Shown: piece by piece, positions 16,278 through 25,286 of the stretch
Numbering within the stretch: position 1 is the stretch's first letter
Layout: each line of letters opens with the position of its first letter
Source of the DNA: Pseudacidovorax sp.
GTDB lineage: Bacteria; Pseudomonadota; Gammaproteobacteria; Burkholderiales; Burkholderiaceae_C
Direction: 5' to 3'
DNA: 64,000 nucleotides
NCBI RefSeq assembly: GCF_017991995.1
Contig: NZ_JAGOPN010000021.1
Location: 62,001 to 126,000, forward strand
Notes under the pieces: model-generated
What the model was told of the DNA's origin: nothing
Seen by the model: only the letters and a program-made list of their open reading frames with translations
The model's database searches: none
Made by a program: the position numbers and the translations under genes

Positions 16278-16913
16278 GTGAGCGCCGTCTCGCCGTTGAT
16301 GCACGCGGCGCTGCTGGCCGCAGGCGCCGGGTTGCTCTCGGTGGCGGCCACCCCGGCGTTGGCCGAGTCGCTCTGGCTGCAGCCCACCGCCCAGGGCGCG
16401 CGCCTTCGCGCCGGTCCGCCCGACCAGCCCGCCCTTGCCCTGCCACCGCTGCAGGCGCTGGCCGCGCCCGGTGCGGATGCGACGCACGTGCCCGGGCCCG
16501 ACGGCCTCATCGCACGCGGCAACGCGGCGGCCGGCGACCTGCGCCTGACCGCGGTCGAGACCGAAGGGCAGCGCGTGCTGGTCCACCATCAGGCCCGCCT
16601 GGGCCGGAGGGAGACGTTGCCCGTCAATGACCTGGAGCTGGTGCCGACCGAGCCCGAGGGCCGGCGCTTCCGCCTGATGTGGAAGGGCCGCCCCGTGGCG
16701 GCCACCCAGGTCGAGGTGCAGACGGATGCCGGCTGGCAGCGCTTGCTGCGCCCCGAAGCGGACGGCTTGGTGACGCTGAGCACGCCCTTTCCCGGGCTCT
16801 ATGTGCTGTCCGTGACAGCGAGCGTGGATGGCGGCAAGGTCCGCTTCGAGGGGCGCGACTATTCCGAGGTGCGCCACAGCGCCACGCTGAGTTTCGAGGT
16901 GACGTCTCCATGA
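16278..16913 (+). CDS. Second DUF4198-like periplasmic protein
   Basis: The 211-residue product has a signal peptide with cleavage near ATPALAE and a mature start ESLWLQP, where the first protein has HQLWIE. The shared LW core and the later segment RRFRLMWKGRPVAATQVEVQ with LLRPEADGLVTLSTPFPGLY match FRLVFKGQPAGSRAVTVVDP and LQTDADGWLTVPDRGVGRY of the upstream protein, so this is a diverged paralogue lacking the N-terminal His. The start is a GTG at 16278; an ATG at 16296 would shorten the leader. Its stop overlaps the macA-like ATG, coupling it to the exporter. Confidence 0.65.
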   Translation: MSAVSPLMHAALLAAGAGLLSVAATPALAESLWLQPTAQGARLRAGPPDQPALALPPLQALAAPGADATHVPGPDGLIARGNAAAGDLRLTAVETEGQRVLVHHQARLGRRETLPVNDLELVPTEPEGRRFRLMWKGRPVAATQVEVQTDAGWQRLLRPEADGLVTLSTPFPGLYVLSVTASVDGGKVRFEGRDYSEVRHSATLSFEVTSP

Positions 16914-18066
16914 AGCGGCGCTGGATCATGGCCGCCGTGGTGCTGGCCGCAGGCGCGGGCCTGGCGGCATGGATGGCGCAGCCCGCCGTGCAGCACCAGA
17001 CCGAGACCGTGCGCCGCCATGACGTGGAGGCCAGCGTGACCGCCATCGGCACCCTGCAGCCGCGCCGCTTCGTGGACGTGGGGGCGCAGGTCTCGGGGCA
17101 GATCCGCCGCCTGCACGTGGCGGCCGGCGACACCGTGCGCCAGGGCCAGTTGCTGGTGGAGATCGACCCCAGCGTGCAGCAGGCCGTGGTCGATGCCGGC
17201 CGTGCCCAATTGCAGGCCCTGCGTGCGCAGCTGGCCGAGGAAGAAGCGCAATGGCAGCGGGCCCGCGACCAGGCCGCGCGGCAGCTGCGGCTGGATGCCG
17301 ACGGCGCCACGCGCGGCGAGGACGTGCAGGCGGCCCGGGCCGAGCTGGCCGTGCGCAGCGCCCGCCTGGACCAGTGGCGCGCCCAGATCGCCCAGACCCG
17401 CGCCACCCAGCGCGCCGACGAAGCCCGCCTGGGCTACACCCGCATCTATGCGCCCATGGACGGCACGGTGATCGGCGTCGAGGCGCGCGAGGGGCAGACC
17501 CTCAACGCCACCTACCAGACGCCGCGTGTGCTGCGCCTCGCCGACCTGGCCACCATGACCGTGTGGACCGAGGTCTCCGAGGCCGACATCGGCCGCGTGC
17601 GCGCCGGCATGCCGGCCAGCTTCACCACGCTGGGTGGCGAGGACCAGGCGCAACCCCGGCGCTGGCACAGCCGCGTGCGGCAGGTGCTGCCCGCTCCGCC
17701 GCTGGCCGAGAAGGGCGCCGATGCCGCCGCGGCGCCCGCCGCCACCAAGGCCGTGACCTATACCGTGCTCTTCGACGTGGACAACGCCGACGGCGCGCTG
17801 CTGCCGCAGATGACCGCCCAGGTGGGCCTGCGCGTGGCGCAGGCGCCGCAGGCCGTGGCCGTGCCGCTGTCGGCGCTGCAGCCGGTGCCCGGCCAGCCCG
17901 GGCGCACCCAGGTGCGGGTGCTGGATGCACGCACCGGCGCCCAGGTCCGTGAGGTGCAGCTGGGCGTGCGCAGCCGCCACCTGGCCGAGGTGACGCGGGG
18001 CCTGGCCGAAGGCGAGCAGTTGATCGTCGGCGAGACGCAGGTGCCCCGGTGGCCCGCGTGGCTGCA

Positions 18067-18073
<7 letters not shown>
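16910..18073 (+). CDS. macA: MacA-like periplasmic adaptor (membrane fusion) protein
   Basis: The 387-residue protein has one N-terminal membrane anchor (IMAAVVLAAGAGLAAWM), then an HlyD/MacA layout: a lipoyl half-motif (VDVGAQVSGQIRRLHVAAGD, residues 56-75), an alpha-hairpin coiled coil (about 95-175, rich in Ala/Gln/Arg), the second lipoyl half (YTRIYAPMDGTVIGVEAREG), a beta-barrel and a membrane-proximal domain. It would bridge the MacB ATPase-permease and the outer-membrane factor encoded next. The start overlaps the DUF4198-like stop (ATGA), so exporter and periplasmic protein are linked. In the family it exports macrolides, lipopeptides or, as PvdR, siderophores. Confidence 0.9.
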
Positions 18074-20076
<2,003 letters not shown>

Positions 20077-20078
20077 GC

Positions 20079-21506
20079 ATGCGGCACGACATCCCGACGA
20101 CCCGCGGCGCCGCCGTGCGCGGATTCGCGATGGCGGTGCTGGTGGGGCTGCTGGCCGGCTGCGCCATGCCGCGGCTGCCGGCCGCGCCGGCCTCGGCACC
20201 GCCCCTGCCGGCGCAGTGGTCCGTTCCCCTGCCGCCATCCGCGGTGGCCGATGCCGCCGAGCCGGCCGGGGACGGCTGGTGGCGGCGCTTCGGCAGCGCC
20301 GAACTCGATGCGCTGGTGCTGCGCGTGCAGTCCGGCTCCCTCGACCTGGCCGCCGCGGCAGCGCGGCTGCGTCAGGTGCAGGCCCGGGCACGGCAGGCCG
20401 AGGCGGGGCGCTGGCCGGTCCTGGAGGCCCAGGCCCAGGTCCGTCGCCAGGGCGCGTTCGGGGGCCAGGCCGCCGCTGCCGATCCGCGCCATGCGCTGAG
20501 TCTGGATGCCGCCTGGGAATGGGACCTGTGGGGCCGCCTCGGCGCCGAGCGGGATGGGGCGCAGGCCGCCGTCCAGGCCAGCGCGCTCGATGCGCAGGCG
20601 CTGCGCCTGACCCTGACGGCCGCCGCGGCCGAGGCATGGCTCGAAGCGGTCGGCCTGGCCGAGCGCATCCGCATCGGCGAAGCGAGTCTGGCCGCGGCCG
20701 AGCGCATCGCGGCGCTGACCGAGGTGCGCAGGCGGGCGGGCACGGCCACGGCCTTGGAGGCCAGCCGCCAGCGCGGCCTGGTGCAGGCGCAGCGCGCGCA
20801 GGTGCAGGCGCTGCGCCAGCGGGTGGGAGAGGTCCGTGCCACGCTGACGATCCTCACGGCCCAGCCTGATCCAAGCTGGACGCCCCGAAGCCGCCTGGCG
20901 CAGCTGGCGCCGCCCGTCGTGGCAACCGGCCTGCCGGCAGGGCTGCTGGCGCGCCGGCCCGACATCGCACGCGCGGCCGCCCTGCTGGCTGCCGCCGACG
21001 CGCAGCGTCTGGCCGCGGAGGCCGCCCGCTGGCCCCGGCTGACGCTGACCGCCAGCCTGGGCGCCGAAAGCGCCTCGTCGCGCACGCTGCTGCGCGATCC
21101 CGCCTATGCGCTGGCGGTGGGGCTGGTGGCGCCCCTGCTCGGCGGCGGCCGCCTGGCGGCCGAACGGGACGAGGCGGTGGCCGTGCGGGAGGAGCGGTTG
21201 GTCGCCTACCGGCAGTCGGTCGTGCAGGCCTTTGCCGAGGTCGAAGCGGCCCTGCAGTCGCAGGCCGCGCTGCACGCGCGGCGCGAGGCCCAGGCCGCTG
21301 CGCTGGCCGAGGCCCGCCAGGCACAGCGCCTGGCCGAGGCGCGATGGCGCGCGGGGGCCGACGACGCGCTGGCCTTGCTGGACGCGCAGCGCACTCTCTT
21401 CTCGGCCGAGGACGAGGCCGCGGTCCTGCACCAGGCCATGCTGCAGATGCAGGTGCGGCTCTACCGCGTCCTGGGCGGCGGTTGGAGCGTTGATGCCCTG
21501 TGGTGA
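20079..21506 (+). CDS. NodT-family outer-membrane efflux lipoprotein
   Basis: The 475-residue protein has a lipoprotein signal with lipobox LLAGC, then the TolC/OprM-like arrangement: GWWRRFGSAELDALV and two outer-membrane efflux repeats containing long helices (AAAARLRQVQARARQAEA; AGLLARRPDIARAAALLAAA). LARRPDI is the hallmark of the RND/NodT outer-membrane factor family. The ATG at 20079 follows the MacB stop by two bases. With MacA and MacB it forms a full tripartite exporter analogous to PvdRT-OpmQ. It ends next to the convergent FAD-oxidoreductase gene without a clear terminator. Confidence 0.9.
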   Translation: MRHDIPTTRGAAVRGFAMAVLVGLLAGCAMPRLPAAPASAPPLPAQWSVPLPPSAVADAAEPAGDGWWRRFGSAELDALVLRVQSGSLDLAAAAARLRQVQARARQAEAGRWPVLEAQAQVRRQGAFGGQAAAADPRHALSLDAAWEWDLWGRLGAERDGAQAAVQASALDAQALRLTLTAAAAEAWLEAVGLAERIRIGEASLAAAERIAALTEVRRRAGTATALEASRQRGLVQAQRAQVQALRQRVGEVRATLTILTAQPDPSWTPRSRLAQLAPPVVATGLPAGLLARRPDIARAAALLAAADAQRLAAEAARWPRLTLTASLGAESASSRTLLRDPAYALAVGLVAPLLGGGRLAAERDEAVAVREERLVAYRQSVVQAFAEVEAALQSQAALHARREAQAAALAEARQAQRLAEARWRAGADDALALLDAQRTLFSAEDEAAVLHQAMLQMQVRLYRVLGGGWSVDALW

Positions 21507-21517
21507 ACTTGCGTCCT

Positions 21518-23167
21518 TCAGCGCGCCGTCTGGTAGCCGGTGCGCAGCGTCGGCGTGAGTGCGCCGAAGCGCGGCCAGGCCAGCATCACGCCCTGGCGCT
21601 GCAACAGGCGCTGGAAGTCCGCCAGCAGGCTCGGCGTGCTGCGCACGGCCCGTGGCAGGGTGCCGCGCTGCAGCGCGAAGGCGGCGAGCAGGCCGGCGGC
21701 CTCGCCGATGCTCCATTCGGTCTGGTGCTCGCGGTAGGCGCCGTTGGTCACGCGCGTGGTGCCGATGTTCTTGCAGGCCGGCAGCAGGTTGTCCACCCGC
21801 ACCGGCAGCAGTGCGCCCAGCGGAATCTGGAAGGGGTAGGCGTCGATGTCCACCGTGTTGCGCCCGCGTGTGCTCGGGTGCAGGTCGATGCGGTAGCCGC
21901 CCAGGCCCACGCTGTCCGCGAAGGGCTCGGCACCGTCGTGGCCGGGCCGCGCCTGCACGCCGATGTGCTGCTCCAGCACGGTGAACTCCGCCGCGATGCG
22001 GCGGCCTTCGCGGTAGTAGGCCTGCTTGGCCAGGCCGTCGGCCGTGCCCAGCACGTCGCCGCGCAGGCGCAGCTCCGGGTAGCCTTCGCCGCCGTCGTGG
22101 CGCGGCGCCTCGGTCTGCATCCAGTAGAAGAAGGCCAGGCTCAGTTCGCGCGCGGCCTGCAGGGCCTGCTGCTGCGCCGTGCGGTCCACGCCCACCAACG
22201 GCTGCTCCCAGTAGTCCATCTGCGGCCAGTTGGCCAGCGTGATGTCGCTGGCATAGGCGCCCGGCGCGAAGTGCCCGCGCCAGGCGATGCGGCGCGCATG
22301 CCACAGGTCGTACAGGCCCTCTTCGTCGGTCGGGCCGACGAAGAGGGGACGCACGCGCGGCTGGTGGGTCACGAAGTCGCTGAGGGTCCAGCTCAGCTGC
22401 GGGCCGGGCCAGCAGGGCAGCTGCAGCGTGCGCAGGCGGTCGTAGTCGCGCGGGCGCTCGATGGTGTGGTCCTCGCCGGGCCGAAGCTCGGCCGCCAGGC
22501 ACCAGGTGATGGCCTGCTGGTCGTACGGATCGGCCTCGTCCAGCGCATGCGGCTCGCCGGTCTGCGCGCGGGCCTCGGCGCCGAACACATGCTCGACGCC
22601 GGCCAGCGGCAGCAGGTCGCCGATTTCGGTGGCGTCGATGAACATGCCGGCCTGCAGCACGCGGCGGCGGCCTTCGCGCAGGTCGAAGACCTCCAGGGCC
22701 TGCACCGTGTCGCCTTGCACCTGGGCGGCATCGATGCGGTGCTCACGTAGCACGACGAGGCGGCCGGCCGCCTCGTGCGGCGCCAGTAGCGCGTCGATCA
22801 CCCGCACGGCCACCCAGGGCTCGTGGCAGAGCGTGCTGACGTTGCCCTGGCCCGGGTTGAGCCGCGGATGCAGCCGTGCCTCGGGCGTGAGCGGCAGGTG
22901 GTCGCGGTAATAGGCCCGGATGCCCTGGCGCAGCTGGGCGTAGCTCAGCGATGCGCTGACATGCTCGATCCATGGATGCTCGTCGAAGGGCACGCCCTGC
23001 GCGGTGAGCTGGCCGCCGAGCCAGTCGAGCTCTTCGACCAGCACCACGCGCAGCCCCTGGCGCAGCGCGGCCAGGGTGGCGGCGATGCCGCCCAGCCCGC
23101 CGCCCGCGACCACCAGGTCGGCCTGCAGCTCATGGCCGAGGCCGCGTGCGTGCACCGCGCTCGTCAT
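21518..23167 (-). CDS. FAD-dependent oxidoreductase (FAD_oxidored family)
   Basis: The 549-residue protein begins with a Rossmann FAD motif (ADLVVAGGGLGGIAATLAAL, residues 16-35), then the ADP-binding acid in VVLVEELDWLGGQ. The mid-region has FIDATEIGDLLPLAG and the C terminus NLLPACKNIGTTRVTNGAYR with WSIGEAAG, all typical of the PF12831 'FAD dependent oxidoreductase' group. These enzymes have poorly known substrates. Its ATG overlaps the stop of the Bug receptor gene, so substrate binding and oxidation are probably linked. The divergent LysR gene at 24305 likely regulates both. Confidence 0.85.
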   Translation of the reverse strand: MTSAVHARGLGHELQADLVVAGGGLGGIAATLAALRQGLRVVLVEELDWLGGQLTAQGVPFDEHPWIEHVSASLSYAQLRQGIRAYYRDHLPLTPEARLHPRLNPGQGNVSTLCHEPWVAVRVIDALLAPHEAAGRLVVLREHRIDAAQVQGDTVQALEVFDLREGRRRVLQAGMFIDATEIGDLLPLAGVEHVFGAEARAQTGEPHALDEADPYDQQAITWCLAAELRPGEDHTIERPRDYDRLRTLQLPCWPGPQLSWTLSDFVTHQPRVRPLFVGPTDEEGLYDLWHARRIAWRGHFAPGAYASDITLANWPQMDYWEQPLVGVDRTAQQQALQAARELSLAFFYWMQTEAPRHDGGEGYPELRLRGDVLGTADGLAKQAYYREGRRIAAEFTVLEQHIGVQARPGHDGAEPFADSVGLGGYRIDLHPSTRGRNTVDIDAYPFQIPLGALLPVRVDNLLPACKNIGTTRVTNGAYREHQTEWSIGEAAGLLAAFALQRGTLPRAVRSTPSLLADFQRLLQRQGVMLAWPRFGALTPTLRTGYQTAR

Positions 23168-24153
23168 TCGGCGCGCAGCCCCAGGCGGCGGATGGCGTCG
23201 CCGTAGCGCACCGTCTCGGTGGCGATCAACTGGCCGAAGGCCGCGCTGGTGCCGCCGCCCGGCTCCACGCCCAGCGCCTGCAGGCGCTGCTGCACCGCCG
23301 GCTGGGCGAGGGCGGCATTCACCTCGCGGTTCAGGCGGTCCACGATGGCCGGCGGTGTGGCGGCCGGGGCCAGGATGCCGAACCAGCCGGTCACCTCGAA
23401 GCCGGGCAGCGCCAGCTCGGCCACCGTGGGCACCTCGGGCAGCACGGCCGAACGTTTCGCCGTCGTCACGGCCAGCGCGCGCAGCTTGCCGGTCTGGATG
23501 TGGGGCAGGGCGCTGGACGGGATGTCGAAGCCCAGGTCCACCTCGCCCGCCAGCAGCGCCGTGAGGGCCGGGCCGGAGCCCTTGTACGGAATCATCTGCA
23601 TGTCGACCTTCGCGTCGCTCTTGAGGAACTCCGCGGCCAGGCTGGTGGTGGTGGCCCCGCCGCCGCCCGCGGCGTAGTTGAGCTTGCCGGGCGACTTGCG
23701 TGCCGCGTCGAGCACGGCGCGGAAGTCCTTGAAGGGCGAGGCGGCCGGCACCACCACCACGACCGGTGAGGCGCCGACCTTGGCCACCGGCGCGAAGGTC
23801 TTGACGGTGTCGTAGTTGAGCCTGGGGTAGAGCGAGGTGCTGCCCGGGAAGCCGCTGGTCACGAACAGCAGCGTGTGGCCGTCCGCCGGAGCGGTGGCCA
23901 CGTAGCTGGTGGCGATGGTGGCGCCCGCGCCGGGGCGGTTGTCCACCACCACGGTCTGGCCGAGCGCCTTGCCCAGCGCGTCGCCCATGAGCCGGGCCAG
24001 GATGTCGCCCGACCCGCCGGGCGCGAAGCCGACCACCAGGGTGATCGGCTTGGAGGGATAGCTCTGGGCCCAGGCCGTGGGCGTCAGGGCGGCGGTGCCG
24101 AGGGCGGTGGCGGCGGCCACCGCCAGCCAGCGGCGGCGAAGCATTCGTTGCAT
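23164..24153 (-). CDS. Bug-family (TctC-like) periplasmic solute-binding protein 1
   Basis: The 329-residue receptor has a signal peptide ending TPTAWAQ, then SYPSKPITLVVGFAPGGSGD, VVVDNRPGAGATIA and APADGHTLLF, the defining Bug motifs that wrap carboxylates through water. Later segments LNYAAGGGGATTT and MIPYKGSGPALTALLAGEVD complete the two-lobed fold. GGAGA precedes the ATG. No tctA or tctB membrane gene is in the window, so transport partners must lie elsewhere or the receptor is a sensor. Its coupling to the FAD oxidoreductase suggests that the ligand is that enzyme's substrate. Confidence 0.92.
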   Translation of the reverse strand: MQRMLRRRWLAVAAATALGTAALTPTAWAQSYPSKPITLVVGFAPGGSGDILARLMGDALGKALGQTVVVDNRPGAGATIATSYVATAPADGHTLLFVTSGFPGSTSLYPRLNYDTVKTFAPVAKVGASPVVVVVPAASPFKDFRAVLDAARKSPGKLNYAAGGGGATTTSLAAEFLKSDAKVDMQMIPYKGSGPALTALLAGEVDLGFDIPSSALPHIQTGKLRALAVTTAKRSAVLPEVPTVAELALPGFEVTGWFGILAPAATPPAIVDRLNREVNAALAQPAVQQRLQALGVEPGGGTSAAFGQLIATETVRYGDAIRRLGLRAE

Positions 24154-24304
24154 GGTTGTCTCCGTGGAAGGTGTGGCACCGATGCTAGGAACCGCTGGCC
24201 CCGGCGCCCAATACCAAGGCTTTGGCGGGGCATGCCTGGCTGTTATGGTTGGCGGTGTCGATGAATCTCTGCTGTTCTGGCCTTCGTGGCCTCGGCCCCT
24301 CGCC
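24154..24304. promoter_or_regulatory. Divergent promoter region, bug receptor / LysR
   Basis: The 151-base gap between the Bug receptor (minus) and LysR (plus) includes the dyad CCAAGGCTTTGG (24214-24225) and two copies of TTGGCGG (24222 and 24250 areas). A LysR operator here would control both directions. The dyad is imperfect in its centre and the assignment is inference. Confidence 0.35.
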
Positions 24305-25201
24305 ATGAACCTGCGCCAGATCGAAGTCTTCCGGGCCGTGATGAGCGCCGGCTCGATCACGGGCGCCGCCCGGCTGCTGCATGTGTCGCAGCCGGGCGTG
24401 AGCCGGCTGGTCCGCCACCTGGAAGTGCAGCTGGGTGTGGCCCTGTTCGAGCGGCGCAACGGCCGGCTCTTCGCCACGCCGGAGGCGCGGGCGCTGCAGG
24501 TGGAGGTCGACAAGGTCTACCGGGGTGTGCGTCATGTGCAGGACGTGGCGCAGCACCTGCGCTTCGGTGCCCACGCGACGCTGCGCGTGCTCTCCAGTGC
24601 CAACACGGCACTGGAACTGGTGCCGCGCGCCACGGCGCGGCTGCTCGCGCGCTTTCCGGATGCGCAGGTCGGCTTCGAGGCGCTGCCCACGCGCGAGATC
24701 GTCAAGCTGCTGGTGGCGGAGGACGCGGACCTCGCCGTCTCCTCCGCGCCGCTGGAGCATCCCGTGCTCGACCTGCGCGAGATCGGCCAGTGGCGCCTGA
24801 TGTGCGCCCTCGCGCCGGGGCACTGCCTGCTGGCGGCACCGGTCTTCGACTTCGATGCGGCGCTGCGCGAGCGGCTCGTGCTCTACAGCCCCGAGGCACC
24901 CCAGAGCCAGGTCATCGACCGCTGGCTGGCCGAACGCGACATCGTGCCGCGGCGTGCGGTGGAGGTGCGCTCTGGCCATGCTGCCTGTGCCATGGCGGCC
25001 AGCGGCGCCGGCGTGGCCTTCGTCGACGACCTGTCGGCGCGCAGCTTCGCGCCGGGCCGCCTGGTGCTGGTGCCCGTGCCCCAGGCGCCCGCCTTTCCGT
25101 TGCTGGCCGCCAGCAACACGCACCGGCCGCTCTCCACGCTCGGCCAGGTCTTCATGCAACTGCTGGACGAGGAGTTCGCCGCACTGGCTGCGCCGGGATG
25201 A
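24305..25201 (+). CDS. LysR-family transcriptional regulator
   Basis: The 298-residue protein opens MNLRQIEVFRAVMSAGSITG with the helix-turn-helix continuing AARLLHVSQPGVSRLVRHLE, a canonical LysR DNA-binding domain. The effector domain follows from about residue 92 (ATLRVLSSANTALELVPRAT). The start is the ATG at 24305, where family homology begins; the frame is open upstream but not coding-like. It is divergent from the Bug receptor/FAD oxidoreductase operon and likely its regulator. The hybrid histidine kinase gene begins 85 bases downstream on the same strand. Confidence 0.9.
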   Translation: MNLRQIEVFRAVMSAGSITGAARLLHVSQPGVSRLVRHLEVQLGVALFERRNGRLFATPEARALQVEVDKVYRGVRHVQDVAQHLRFGAHATLRVLSSANTALELVPRATARLLARFPDAQVGFEALPTREIVKLLVAEDADLAVSSAPLEHPVLDLREIGQWRLMCALAPGHCLLAAPVFDFDAALRERLVLYSPEAPQSQVIDRWLAERDIVPRRAVEVRSGHAACAMAASGAGVAFVDDLSARSFAPGRLVLVPVPQAPAFPLLAASNTHRPLSTLGQVFMQLLDEEFAALAAPG

Positions 25202-25286
25202 CCCCGGCACACGGCGGCCCGGGGGCTGCTGCACAATCGCGCGGCCACGCCCGCCGGCGGCCGGCCCCACCCCCCCGAGGAGACGC

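Noticed and set aside
18049-18066. GTG start for the macB gene six codons before the ATG
   Set aside because: It would overlap the macA end further than needed; the ATG at 18067 overlaps the stop in the usual coupled manner.
24077-24304. Upstream extension of the second LysR gene
   Set aside because: Family homology starts exactly at the ATG at 24305, and the upstream part covers the divergent promoter and the signal-peptide region of the Bug gene on the other strand.
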